A stretch of 32,955 bases of DNA from a bacterium (GTDB lineage Bacteria; Patescibacteriota; CPR2; UBA1875; JAJYID01), in NCBI GenBank assembly GCA_021791015.1, contig JAJYFH010000001.1, positions 1 through 32,955 on the forward strand, in the 5' to 3' direction. How positions within the stretch are numbered: position 1 is the first letter of the stretch; every line of letters starts with the position of its first letter. Below the pieces are notes generated by a model. That model did not search any database. It saw nothing but the letters and a program-made list of their open reading frames with translations, and had not been told where the DNA came from. The position numbers and the translations under genes were made by a program. Positions 7,636 to 14,939 of the stretch are shown piece after piece.

Positions 7636-8430
7636 CTAAACACTCAAATCCCGCCGGGAGTAAGTGAAGTAGGTTGAGGCGATGAGGACGACGGTAATTA
7701 TTAGAGATAAAACCATATAAAACGGGTCGAGGCCGTTTGTAATGATAGCATGGGCTTCGAAATATTTGAACGGCGAGAGATATTTCAAGAAGTCGAGCTT
7801 GTCGTTTAAGTTAATCACAAAATACAAAATGAAGGTGAGAAGCAGAACGCTCGTAGCGATAGAGGCGCTGGACTTCTGGTGTTTGTTTATGCCGGCCACT
7901 GCCGCGCCGACCGAGAAGAATATCAGCTGGAGGAATGCCAGTCCTGCCATGAGTAAGAGAATGTCGTGATTGGCCGAGGCGCCTTTGTTGAAGTATTGAA
8001 CCATATAGATCGATGATAATGTGGTGACGAGGTTGAAAATGACTAGAATGACAAACCCTGCCAGAAGCTTGCCGGTAATGGCCTTGGCTCTAGATATCGG
8101 CTTGGAAAAGAGAAATTCTGAAGTTTTGTCGCGCTCTTCCTTGGCGATCATGTCCGAACCGATGAGAGTCGCGTGAATGGCCGCCATTATTGCGATATAA
8201 ATAAAAAGCAAGCCGTAGAAACCGGCGGCGGTCGTCAGGTCAAAGCCGCTGATACCCAAAATTATCTGCACGCTTTTGGGAAACTGTGCCATGAGCTGGT
8301 TTATCGACTGGCCGGTCGACTGATAAGCGTCGTACTTGGCCATGCCTGAACCGATGAGCGCAATCATGCCGAGCGACCAGAAAAGGATTCCCTTCCAATG
8401 CGCTTTCAATTCTCTCAAAATTACATTCAT
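7636..8430 (-). CDS. ABC-2 family permease (third gene of operon)
   Basis: A 264-residue membrane protein with six predicted helices. The start MNVILRELKAHWKGILFWSLG places a cytoplasmic amphipathic segment before helix 1. The KEERDKTSEFLFSKPISRAKAITGKLLAG segment after helix 2 is the conserved coupling region of ABC-2 permeases. It is homologous to the permease encoded next at 8531 (same SEFLxSKPxxRxK motif), so the two probably form a heterodimer with the ATPase at 9429. A GGAG ribosome-binding site stands 5 nt before the ATG. Substrate is unknown. Confidence 0.85.
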   Translation of the reverse strand: MNVILRELKAHWKGILFWSLGMIALIGSGMAKYDAYQSTGQSINQLMAQFPKSVQIILGISGFDLTTAAGFYGLLFIYIAIMAAIHATLIGSDMIAKEERDKTSEFLFSKPISRAKAITGKLLAGFVILVIFNLVTTLSSIYMVQYFNKGASANHDILLLMAGLAFLQLIFFSVGAAVAGINKHQKSSASIATSVLLLTFILYFVINLNDKLDFLKYLSPFKYFEAHAIITNGLDPFYMVLSLIITVVLIASTYFTYSRRDLSV

Positions 8431-8467
8431 AATTTCTCCGCTTTTCCTTTAGCCATAGTCATTATGA

Positions 8468-8483
8468 TCCGGCAACTGCCGGA
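8468..8483. repeat. hairpin in the gap between the two permease genes
   Basis: TCCGGCA-AC-TGCCGGA is a perfect 7-bp inverted repeat in the 100-bp intergenic gap, followed by a second weak dyad (GGGATCC and AGGATGATGCC). It could act as an mRNA stability element inside the operon. Confidence 0.5.
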
Positions 8484-8530
8484 GAATAATCGGGATCCTT
8501 CGTCCCTCAGGATGATGCCAGTCAACACAT

Positions 8531-9331
8531 TCATGATGCTGCCCTCACATCTTTTTTAAGATAAATTATGAAGCTTGCAACGATGGCAACCGCGATGCAC
8601 ACCGCCTCAATGATGACGTATTTCCATTCGTAAGTGTTGTGGGCGATGATGTACTGGTAGTCGTAGAATTTAAATGGCGTTACGAGACGGACATTGTCAT
8701 TGCCGATGAAGGCGCCGATTGTCGAAACAATGAAGAAGGCAAAAACGGTCGGCAAAGTGACGCTGATTACGGATTTAATCTTGGGAATAATGACCGCAAA
8801 AAGCGCGCCGAGCGCCCAGAAAAATAATTGAACCAGAAAAAGCGTCGCGGAAATTAAGAAAAATGTTTTGGCGGAAAAGTTCGCGGTGGACACCACTCTG
8901 GCCACGCCGTATGACGCAAGCGAGAAAAAGATGTTAGTAGCGGCAAGAAGGACAAGCGCCGCAGACAGCTTGCTCGTCAAGACTTTCGTCCTGGTCACGG
9001 GCTTTGACAGCAGAAAGTCGGAGGTTTTGCCGGAATCTTCCTTGGAAATAATGCCGGTCCCGAGACTCATCGCCTGCGCCGCGCCGGCCAAAAGAACAAA
9101 GGTAAAGAGATAACCCAAGAAACCGAAGATGGTGAAGAAATTGTCCAGCGAGAGGCCGAGGGCGTTTCGATAAGCGGCCGGGATACCCGAGAGCATTTTT
9201 CTGGTGGCTTCGACGTCTTTTGTAAACCCCGGGTACAAAAGAAGAAAAACAATAGTAATTGCAGACAGCACCAGCACCCAGATGATGGTCGACTTCCTAT
9301 AGGCTTTAATTTCGCGCCAAAATATATTCAC
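8531..9331 (-). CDS. ABC-2 family permease (second gene of operon)
   Basis: A 266-residue, six-helix membrane protein starting MNIFWREIKAYRKSTIIWVL, with the coupling segment KEDSGKTSDFLLSKPVTRTKVLTSKL after helix 2. It is closely similar in layout to the permease at 7636. The start codon is GTG, supported by AGAGGAG 5-6 nt upstream. Between this gene and the ATPase gene lies a long inverted repeat, which might separate their expression levels. Confidence 0.85.
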   Translation of the reverse strand: MNIFWREIKAYRKSTIIWVLVLSAITIVFLLLYPGFTKDVEATRKMLSGIPAAYRNALGLSLDNFFTIFGFLGYLFTFVLLAGAAQAMSLGTGIISKEDSGKTSDFLLSKPVTRTKVLTSKLSAALVLLAATNIFFSLASYGVARVVSTANFSAKTFFLISATLFLVQLFFWALGALFAVIIPKIKSVISVTLPTVFAFFIVSTIGAFIGNDNVRLVTPFKFYDYQYIIAHNTYEWKYVIIEAVCIAVAIVASFIIYLKKDVRAAS

Positions 9332-9341
9332 TCTTTCTCCT

Positions 9342-9428
9342 CTTACAAGGGTCAGACCCTTGCAATGTAAATTTGTGCTTAAATTTTCTTTAATTTATTC
9401 ATATTTACAAAGGTCCGACCCTTGTAAG
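9342..9428. repeat. long inverted repeat with AAGGGTCAGACCCTT cores
   Basis: The left arm (9342-9373) contains CTTACAAGGGTCAGACCCTT, and the right arm (9403-9428) ends with CGACCCTTGTAAG. The arms are imperfect inverted copies, and each contains its own small palindrome (AGGGTC-GACCC type). The whole unit fills the gap between the ATPase stop codon and the permease start. It resembles REP/MITE-like units; in the transcript it would fold into one long hairpin. Confidence 0.75.
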
Positions 9429-10316
9429 TTACTTTTGATAATAATGCAGGAAGATCTCTTCCAGATCCGGTTCTTCGATGGAAATGTTAGCTAGATCCAG
9501 CTTGGCAATTTCACGCATAATGTCATTTAAATGGCCTCTGAAAAGGAAAGTTACAGAGTTGTCCGTAATCGACAAATCGTCGACTCCCTTGATGGCGAAA
9601 TCTTTCTTGTCCGCCTTCATAGCTGTCTCAATCCTGAATCTTTTGGTTTGATTCTCCAGCAAGTCGCTGATTTTCTCGGTCTTTATAATCTTGCCTTCCT
9701 TGATAATGGCAACCTTATCGCACATTTTCTGAACTTCGCTCAAGATGTGAGACGAGAAAAGTATAGTAGCGCCTTTTTCATTTTCTTCCTTTAGCAAATT
9801 GAAGAACTTCTGCTGGATGAGAGGATCAAGTCCGCCGGTCGGCTCGTCTAAAATAATGAGTTTCGGCTGGTGCAAGAGTCCCTGGACTATGCCAACCTTC
9901 TTTTTATTGCCATACGAAAGATCGTCGATTTTTTTGCTTAAGTCAAGATCAAGAATTCCGGATAGCTCCTGGATTCTTTTCTCGGTGAACTTCTTGTCCT
10001 TTTGATAAAAACTGGCCGAGTATTTCAAAAGGTCGATGGCTTTCATGCCGTCGTAGTAAAAGACTTCAGACGGCAGATAGCCGATTTCCTGCTTGATTTG
10101 GGGGCCATATTTTGTAATATCTTTGCCAAATATCGTGGCGCTGCCGCCGGTCGGCTTCATTAAGCCCAAAAGCGTACGAATAGTAGTGGACTTGCCGGCG
10201 CCATTCGGCCCGATAAAGCCGTAAATCTCGCCTTCTTCGACTGTCATATCGACGTCAATGATACCCCGCGCCTTGCCGTAGTATTTGGTTAATTTCTTCG
10301 TCTCGATTATATTCAT
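9429..10316 (-). CDS. ABC transporter ATP-binding protein
   Basis: ATPase of the three-gene ABC-2 operon. Motifs: Walker A GPNGAGKST (about residue 40), a signature in the form LSYGNKKKVGI (Tyr-Gly-Asn replacing the usual Ser-Gly-Gly), Walker B LIILDEPTGGLDP, and the switch SSHILSEV. The C-terminal 90 residues form the accessory domain usual in the CcmA/BcrA-type exporters (bacitracin or lantibiotic efflux, membrane remodelling). An upstream ATG at 10370 is in frame, but the ATG at 10316 is preceded by GGGGGTG and matches the family N-terminus MNIIETKKLTKYYG. It is first in the operon with the permeases at 8531 and 7636. Confidence 0.88.
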   Translation of the reverse strand: MNIIETKKLTKYYGKARGIIDVDMTVEEGEIYGFIGPNGAGKSTTIRTLLGLMKPTGGSATIFGKDITKYGPQIKQEIGYLPSEVFYYDGMKAIDLLKYSASFYQKDKKFTEKRIQELSGILDLDLSKKIDDLSYGNKKKVGIVQGLLHQPKLIILDEPTGGLDPLIQQKFFNLLKEENEKGATILFSSHILSEVQKMCDKVAIIKEGKIIKTEKISDLLENQTKRFRIETAMKADKKDFAIKGVDDLSITDNSVTFLFRGHLNDIMREIAKLDLANISIEEPDLEEIFLHYYQK

Positions 10317-10403
10317 TTTCACCCCCGCGTTAGAACTTTGTGTCTTAAGTAATGATAATGCTAACAACAATTTCCCGCAATTAAAAAATTATGGCATAAC
10401 AAG

Positions 10404-10502
10404 GTCATTCTGGCTTGCCTGTCCGCCTTGGGAGGATCCAGAATCATTTTTGCTGGATGCCGGATCAACTGATTATATTTTTAAGGAATAGTCCGGAATG
10501 AC
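10404..10502. repeat. GTCATTC-ended palindromic repeat, copy 3
   Basis: About 99 bp with ends GTCATTCTGGCTTGCC and GTCCGGAATGAC. Its left half resembles copy 1 (3143) and its right half copy 2 (5317), including CCGGATCAACTGATTATA. It looks like a mosaic of the two types. Confidence 0.72.
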
Positions 10503-10524
10503 AAAATTTTTATAATTTGCATAG

Positions 10525-10552
10525 AAAAATCACCGATTGCTCGGTGATTTTT
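10525..10552 (-). terminator. rho-independent terminator of the DUF5667 gene
   Basis: AAAAATCACCGA-TTGC-TCGGTGATTTTT is a perfect 12-bp stem with a 4-nt loop. It lies 19 nt past the stop codon of the gene at 10571 on the minus strand and its stem ends in a T-run. Being symmetric, it may also act on plus-strand transcription. Confidence 0.85.
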
Positions 10553-10570
10553 ACTGAATTTAAATTTGTT

Positions 10571-11185
10571 TTATTGTCCGCTTTCGCTTCCCGACTGTTC
10601 GGGTTTCTCAGAATTTGTCGGCTGCTCGGGTTGCTCCTTCGGTTCCGATACCTCCGGTTGCTCATTCTGATCTTTCTTCTCACCGTTTATGGCTTCCATG
10701 GCATTCTCGTGGCCTTTGGCACTTTCATCTATTGCCTTTTGGATAGAAGCTTTTGCCTGTTCCGGTACCTGATTTAGAACTTTTTGCATTGTTGCCTCAT
10801 GCCGGGCCGTCGCATCCTGAATCTGCTCCAGTGCATTTGTTTTGCCGGTTGCTTTGGATTGTCCGGCATACTGCGTGGCCTCGTCCATATATTTCTCATA
10901 ATCTTTCTCAGCGACAGCTTCTGCCTTTTGTTCACCTTTTTCCGCCATTTTTTTGGCCTCTGCCAATTTCTCGTTTGCAATGCTTAAAGCCTTTTGTGCC
11001 TTACCATCTTTCGAAAATGTGAAAAACATGCTAATAGAGTCCATCCATTGTTCAAGAAAATAGAACGGGCTGTCCGGCGTAAGGCCGGGATTTGGCAATG
11101 AATTGCTGCTTGTCGCCGCCAGCGCTACACCGGAAGATAGCGATAGAACAATTACGGTCGTTAAGATTATTGATAGTTTTTTCAT
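10571..11185 (-). CDS. secreted DUF5667 protein
   Basis: A 204-residue exported protein. The N-terminus MKKLSIILTTVIVLSLSSGVALAATSS is a typical signal peptide with an Ala-x-Ala cleavage site. The mature part begins with LPNPGLTPDSPFYFLEQWMDSI, the hallmark of DUF5667, followed by long Lys/Ala/Glu helices (about 65-150) and a disordered Glu/Pro/Ser/Gln tail (155-204). The family is common in CPR and other bacteria, often near sigma or anti-sigma genes; its role is not established. It has a strong ribosome-binding site (AAGGAGG, 5 nt), a strong promoter and its own terminator, so it is probably well expressed. Confidence 0.85.
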   Translation of the reverse strand: MKKLSIILTTVIVLSLSSGVALAATSSNSLPNPGLTPDSPFYFLEQWMDSISMFFTFSKDGKAQKALSIANEKLAEAKKMAEKGEQKAEAVAEKDYEKYMDEATQYAGQSKATGKTNALEQIQDATARHEATMQKVLNQVPEQAKASIQKAIDESAKGHENAMEAINGEKKDQNEQPEVSEPKEQPEQPTNSEKPEQSGSESGQ

Positions 11186-11207
11186 TTTTCCTCCTTAATT
11201 TATTTGG

Positions 11208-11235
11208 ATTATACCATTTATGTTAGGCTTGTCAA
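11208..11235 (-). promoter_or_regulatory. strong promoter of the DUF5667 gene
   Basis: On the minus strand, TTGACA (11230-11235) and TGG-TATAAT (extended -10, box 11208-11213) are separated by 16 bp, followed by a short leader with AAGGAGG before the ATG at 11185. Confidence 0.8.
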
Positions 11236-11305
11236 ACAAAAAAGAGGTGAATTTTCAACAGTCTTATACAAGAGAAAAACCACCAGAAAATCGGTGACTT
11301 TTTCA

Positions 11306-11333
11306 TGGGGTCGGATAGTTTGCGATGTCAGAA
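11306..11333. other. attachment site attL of the integrated element
   Basis: A 28-bp direct repeat beginning TGGGGTCGGATAGTTTGCGA, exactly repeated at 18102-18129. Homology continues for about 11 bp to the right with 2 mismatches. It bounds the left end of an AT-rich 6.8-kb segment that ends in a serine recombinase gene. In the frame matching the recombinase, the site encodes WGRIVCDVR followed by a different tail. Confidence 0.85.
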
Positions 11334-11349
11334 TTGAATTGATTAAATC

Positions 11350-12450
11350 TCAATTCCGATTAGCCAATGCCTTTTCAATCATTGCTTGACGATAATTATC
11401 TTCATAAACAAAACCCTCAAAATCTCTTCCGAAACCATCTTTCTTCTTTTCCCATTTAATATCATCATAAAATAATTTCTCTTTCAGAGCATTATTTGCC
11501 AATCGTTTAATTGTTAAAATGAAAAACAATAGACTTGCATCAAAATAATGTTGCTTATTGCGAAAAAGATATTCCTTAGGCTTGACCTTATCCCCGTGAA
11601 TTATATGATTCCTTAGAGTATAAAATCTGTCCGCCCAGTAGGCTTTGGGTGTTCCTTTTCTTCTTGTTTTACCAGTATAAGCCTCTGACCAAAAAGTTAT
11701 TTGCTTCTCATTAGTTGATGAACATAATTTTTCAATTGATTCTCTAAAATGTTTCCTTTTTTCTTTATTAGGTATTTTTAACAAGACCTCAAAAGCTGAT
11801 GTTTGCAAGGGTATTCTTACGCTTTGACTTAAAGATGGCGTATTATAATAACTTAGATAAAATATCTTTGTCGCTTCTACAATTCTCTTAAATAACATGG
11901 GTTTTTTATTCTTCAATTCCAATAACGCTTTTAATAAATGTCCATCAAATGAAACCCTATCTGGTTTAAGTAGATATGTTGGTGTTTCAAACTTCTTTTT
12001 GCCAATTTGATAACCACCAATTAACATATTTACAATAAAACCATCCTGAAGCCCGAAATAATCATTATCCATTCTGAAATTCTGAATGACTAAATCAAAA
12101 TTCTCAGAGGTATAGGCATAATGACCAGCATTTACATCTTGTCCGAGTTTTGCATTATTTGAAATATGTGAAACAAAAAAAAGATATTTTAATTCTTCTA
12201 CAGTCTCCATTTCTACTTGACTAAATTCACGAAAGTCACACTTGCCGATAGTTACTATTCCAACATCTTCAATTGCTTTCCCACCATGAATATTTGAGCA
12301 AACTAATGCTTGAACTTTTTTATACACCTCATCATCTTTAATATAATCTTTGCCTTTTAACTTGAAATTCCAAATCTTGATATCACCATCGTTAAAGAGA
12401 TACTCTTCTTTCTGTTGCATATTAAGATAAGGGAAATAAACTATCTGCAT
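11350..12450 (-). CDS. ApeA-like HEPN protein, candidate abortive-infection factor
   Basis: A 366-residue soluble protein. Near residues 278-292 it carries YWADRFYTLRNHIIHGD, an R-N-x3-H motif like that of HEPN ribonuclease domains, flanked by helices. The N-terminal 200 residues are beta-rich with a YFGLQDGFIVNMLIGGYQIG core, reminiscent of the ApeA N-terminal-domain layout of defence proteins. No close family can be named with certainty. It is the left-most gene of the element and lies 76 nt downstream of a second HEPN-motif gene on the same strand. Its 3' end is convergent with the integrase frame that would exist in the excised circle. Function inferred: RNA-targeting defence or toxicity. 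Confidence 0.6.
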   Translation of the reverse strand: MQIVYFPYLNMQQKEEYLFNDGDIKIWNFKLKGKDYIKDDEVYKKVQALVCSNIHGGKAIEDVGIVTIGKCDFREFSQVEMETVEELKYLFFVSHISNNAKLGQDVNAGHYAYTSENFDLVIQNFRMDNDYFGLQDGFIVNMLIGGYQIGKKKFETPTYLLKPDRVSFDGHLLKALLELKNKKPMLFKRIVEATKIFYLSYYNTPSLSQSVRIPLQTSAFEVLLKIPNKEKRKHFRESIEKLCSSTNEKQITFWSEAYTGKTRRKGTPKAYWADRFYTLRNHIIHGDKVKPKEYLFRNKQHYFDASLLFFILTIKRLANNALKEKLFYDDIKWEKKKDGFGRDFEGFVYEDNYRQAMIEKALANRN

Positions 12451-12526
12451 AGATTCTTTTAAGATTTATTCTTAATGATTAAGCTTTTATTGCTTGGATT
12501 GATTGTCTCCTAGTTGAATAATGGGT

Positions 12527-13513
12527 TTATGTTCTGCCTGCTAAAAAGATAAAAATGAATAATATTACCGTAACTGTTGCGAAGTTGCAATCACTCTCCC
12601 TAATTTCTCCGTGAGCCACTTTGTTTCTCAAATCATATCCAAGGGGGTTAAAGAGAACATAATCCAGAAACCTGCAAAAATCTTCACTCCAAACCTTCAT
12701 CAACTCTTTTCTCTTTAATAAATGCGAATTAAGTGTTTTTAACTGGGTAGAAATGCCACCTTCTTGATTTAACCGAAGCACATCAATCCCTGCTTTTTCT
12801 GAGAATCTTAGGAAAACATTCTCAAATTGAGGTATCAAAATATGGATTGCAGAAATGTAATCTTCTTCGAAATATCTTTTGATTCCTATTTTTACTAAAG
12901 GTAAATTAGGAGCCTCTAGAATGTTTGATTGCTGAAGATATTTCATGAGAGATTTTTCGTTTAAGTTCTTCTTTTGGTCAGTTGTCCTCATAAGCTCTCT
13001 TAAAATATTCAATAAACGAAGCTTTAAATGAACTCCGATACTCAAACCATACATTTGCATTAACCATGTATATTCTCCGTCTTCTCCACCTCTTACAAGA
13101 TTCCCATCCTCATCTGTAGTATTTACAGTTACAAAGCGATATGAAATTGGCATCGTTTCCTGAGCTGATTTCTCAATCTCGGAAAACTTTGGGAAAAATC
13201 TTACTTTTGTAAGCTTGGTCAAGATTGCCTCTAAACTTGGTTCGGATAGGAAATGATTCACTTCCCTTTCCACTTCTTCCTTTGAAATTTCAGTTCTAAA
13301 TTCTGCTGTTTGATACTCATCTGATGATTTTTTGTTTAATTCTTTCACCTTGTGTTTTAATTCTTGTATTTTTTGAGAGTCCTGAAGCTCGCAAGCCTTT
13401 TCAAGCGCAGACTTATATAAGAAAGCAGCCCTCAGAAGTTCCTGTTTTTCCTCCGCCTCTTTTGCCATCTCTAAATCTAAAGATAATTCTTCTTGTTTTT
13501 CCTTCTTTTTCAT
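12527..13513 (-). CDS. DUF4209-like HEPN-motif protein
   Basis: A 328-residue protein from the chosen ATG (357 if the ATG at 13600 is used). The N-terminal 75 residues are a charged helical or TPR-like region. The middle contains YFEEDYISAIHILIPQFENV, and the C-terminal region has NPLGYDLRNKVAHGE, matching the RNxxxHG motif that defines DUF4209 and belonging to the HEPN-like group. A short hydrophobic tail closes it. The shorter start is preferred because a TAAAAT box stands 8 nt upstream, and because the longer start would overlap the promoter and structured leader on the other strand. With the neighbour at 11350 it makes a two-gene HEPN cargo unit. Antiphage function is inference. Confidence 0.65.
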   Translation of the reverse strand: MKKKEKQEELSLDLEMAKEAEEKQELLRAAFLYKSALEKACELQDSQKIQELKHKVKELNKKSSDEYQTAEFRTEISKEEVEREVNHFLSEPSLEAILTKLTKVRFFPKFSEIEKSAQETMPISYRFVTVNTTDEDGNLVRGGEDGEYTWLMQMYGLSIGVHLKLRLLNILRELMRTTDQKKNLNEKSLMKYLQQSNILEAPNLPLVKIGIKRYFEEDYISAIHILIPQFENVFLRFSEKAGIDVLRLNQEGGISTQLKTLNSHLLKRKELMKVWSEDFCRFLDYVLFNPLGYDLRNKVAHGEIRESDCNFATVTVILFIFIFLAGRT

Positions 13514-13561
13514 CTGCTTATATTTTAACCTCTTTGTCTCTTCACATAAATACTTGTATGT

Positions 13562-13567
13562 TATACT
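13562..13567 (+). promoter_or_regulatory. extended -10 promoter of structured leader 1
   Basis: TGT-TATACT (13559-13567). The predicted start 7 nt downstream is G13574, exactly the first base of stem A of the folded leader. The promoter is divergent from the DUF4209-like gene. Confidence 0.6.
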
Positions 13568-13573
13568 TATTAA

Positions 13574-13685
13574 GTCTAGACCAGTAAAGATTGGAATCAT
13601 GTGAGTGATTGCGCCTATTTAGGGCAATCACTCGAAAAGCAGGGCGCAATCTCTGCTGGTCTAGACAACCTAGAGTGGTTGTCCT
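13574..13685 (+). ncRNA. structured leader RNA 1 (pseudoknot, with alternative terminator hairpin)
   Basis: Stem A: GTCTAGACCAG (13574-13584) with 13656-13666, 11 bp, perfect. Stem B: GATTGCGCC (13607-13615) with 13643-13651, 9 bp, perfect. Stem C: AGGGCAATCACTC (13621-13633) with 13673-13685, 13 bp including 2 G-U pairs. The strand order is A B C B' A' C', a pseudoknot. A competing hairpin, GACAACC (13664-13670) with GGTTGTC (13677-13683) followed by CTTTTT, looks like an intrinsic terminator and is exclusive with A and C. A simple 10-bp hairpin GAGTGATTGC/GCAATCACTC (13603-13633) competes with B and C. An AGGAG site and the ATG of the next gene follow at 13714. No riboswitch class I know fits. 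Confidence 0.6.
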
Positions 13686-13713
13686 TTTTATTTATTAATT
13701 TAGGAGAAAAATT

Positions 13714-14175
13714 ATGGATGAAAAAAGAAAACAAGAGATTGAAGACGAAGAAAAACTTAGACAAAAGATAAGAAAAAAGCAAAAGAGCAAAGAACAATTT
13801 GGCTGTCTCGCTGTGTTTATTGTTTTTATAATTATTGGTTTTATCGCAATCAGCATATGGGCAACTAGCAAAACTGCACCGACAGCAGAATTAAAGACCT
13901 TGGATGCAAGTGTCAGGATGGTGTCCGATGTTCCAGGTATAGAAATTACTAATAACGAAAATGTAAGTTGGAACGATTGCAAACTAAGTCTCAATAATGA
14001 CTATGACAGGACTTCCGTCCTTAAGCTTGAACCTCATAGCCCCCTGAATAATCCATATTCTCTTTTTACAAAGGACGACGGTACAAGATTTAACATTCTT
14101 CTCACTAAGCCAAAGAGCGTATTTATCAGTTGCCAAGTGAATGGCATTGAACGAACCAGTTACTATACATTTTAA
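13714..14175 (+). CDS. small single-pass membrane protein of unknown function
   Basis: A 153-residue protein with a highly charged cytoplasmic N-terminus (KRKQEIEDEEKLRQKIRKKQ), one membrane helix (about residues 31-51: LAVFIVFIIIGFIAISIWA), then an outside domain of about 100 residues with two cysteines (C90-like NDCKLSL and SCQVNGIE) that could pair. I do not recognise the family. It is expressed from the extended -10 promoter at 13562 through structured leader 1, with an AGGAG ribosome-binding site 7 nt before the ATG. A 7-bp hairpin (14174-14195) overlaps its stop codon. Its place beside the HEPN genes allows, but does not show, a membrane role in the same defence unit. Confidence 0.7.
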   Translation: MDEKRKQEIEDEEKLRQKIRKKQKSKEQFGCLAVFIVFIIIGFIAISIWATSKTAPTAELKTLDASVRMVSDVPGIEITNNENVSWNDCKLSLNNDYDRTSVLKLEPHSPLNNPYSLFTKDDGTRFNILLTKPKSVFISCQVNGIERTSYYTF

Positions 14176-14195
14176 GCAACAGCATGATGTTGCTT
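14174..14195 (+). terminator. hairpin after the small membrane protein gene
   Basis: AAGCAAC-AGCATGAT-GTTGCTT, a 7-bp perfect stem starting in the stop codon. No T-run follows, so it may be an mRNA 3' end or stability element rather than a classical terminator. Confidence 0.4.
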
Positions 14196-14214
14196 ACTCA
14201 TTCTAATCTTGCTA

Positions 14215-14223
14215 TGGTAGAAT
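14215..14223 (+). promoter_or_regulatory. extended -10 promoter of the gene at 14231 (leaderless)
   Basis: TGG-TAGAAT, with 7 nt to the ATG at 14231 and no ribosome-binding site. Confidence 0.55.
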
Positions 14224-14230
14224 ACTTAAA

Positions 14231-14878
14231 ATGAGTATGAAAAAAGAGCCAAAAAGTCTATTAGAAAAATCAAGAAGAAAAGTCTCAGAAAACGCACAAC
14301 TATTAGCGTCTAATCCTGAATTTCAGGCAGACATTATCAAGCTAAGAAGAAAGTGGAATCTTCCAGATGGGGGGTTACAGTCAGGAGAAAGAGAAAAATG
14401 GTGGAAAGAAGTCCGAGACCCATCCATCAATGCAATACGCAAAGATATAATTACTCTTATCAAAAAAAATCAATTAAACCCGAAGATAATGAGTGGTCTC
14501 ATTGGTTATCTTTGGAGCAATAAAGAACAAGCGCTCATGATGACTATGCTCAGTCCGGTAGTCAAGAAGACTGTTAATGAAGATGGATTTGAAGAAATAT
14601 CGGTTGTAATTGACGAAAATACAAGCCACGCTGACTATGTCGATGCCTGGAAGAGAGTGCTGGAATTCCGAGATGATTTAGTTTATAAAAAAAGAAAAAA
14701 ACAACAACCTATAAAAAATCTTAAGAGAGACAGGAGAATATTTGAATTATGGGGAGAATCAAAAACCTCGAGACAAATTGCTGATACAATCTATGATGAG
14801 TTTGGAGAAGTAATAGGGTACGAGTATATTCCTATTCTTAAAAAAAGATTCCAAAACAGAACCGACACCAATCACTAG
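14231..14878 (+). CDS. element-encoded protein with C-terminal helix-turn-helix-like segment
   Basis: A 215-residue, basic, mostly helical protein. The C-terminal 55 residues (LKRDRRIFELWGESKTSRQI, then ADTIYDEFGEVIGYEYIPIL) have the pattern of a resolvase-type helix-turn-helix: a basic helix, GxSxxxIA-like turn, then a recognition helix. The middle contains a short acidic strand pair (EEISVVIDENTS). I do not recognise a named family. It is the first gene of the rightward block and has its own leaderless promoter. A role as element regulator or DNA-binding replication factor is possible. Confidence 0.7.
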   Translation: MSMKKEPKSLLEKSRRKVSENAQLLASNPEFQADIIKLRRKWNLPDGGLQSGEREKWWKEVRDPSINAIRKDIITLIKKNQLNPKIMSGLIGYLWSNKEQALMMTMLSPVVKKTVNEDGFEEISVVIDENTSHADYVDAWKRVLEFRDDLVYKKRKKQQPIKNLKRDRRIFELWGESKTSRQIADTIYDEFGEVIGYEYIPILKKRFQNRTDTNH

Positions 14879-14888
14879 CCATTGGTGT
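14865..14888 (+). terminator. hairpin overlapping the stop codon of the gene at 14231
   Basis: ACACCAAT-CACTAGCC-ATTGGTGT, an 8-bp perfect stem whose loop contains the TAG stop codon (14876-14878). No long T-run follows; it may be a weak terminator. Confidence 0.4.
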
Positions 14889-14910
14889 TTAGGAGAAAAA
14901 GAGATAATAC

Positions 14911-14935
14911 ATTATCCTCGCTTTACGAGGATAAT
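14911..14935 (+). promoter_or_regulatory. hairpin directly before the DUF5659 gene
   Basis: ATTATCCTCG-CTTTA-CGAGGATAAT, a perfect 10-bp stem, 4 nt before the ATG at 14940. The AGGAG sequence at 14891-14895 is about 45 nt away and cannot serve this start, so ribosome access would be restricted unless the stem opens. Confidence 0.5.
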
Positions 14936-14939
14936 TATT

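Noticed and set aside
11270..11300. Terminator-like AAAACCACC...GGTGACTTTTT just before attL
   Set aside because: Only a 4-bp GC core with internal mismatches; similar to the real terminator at 10525 but too weak to call.
11204..11389. A 61-codon plus-strand frame across attL ending AFSIIA
   Set aside because: Its first half lies on the antisense of the DUF5667 promoter; only the part from attL onward is meaningful, as the potential integrase tail of the excised circle.
13574..13685. Hammerhead or HDV-like ribozyme in leader 1
   Set aside because: No CTGATGA core for a hammerhead, and the strand order A B C B' A' C' differs from the nested double pseudoknot of HDV.
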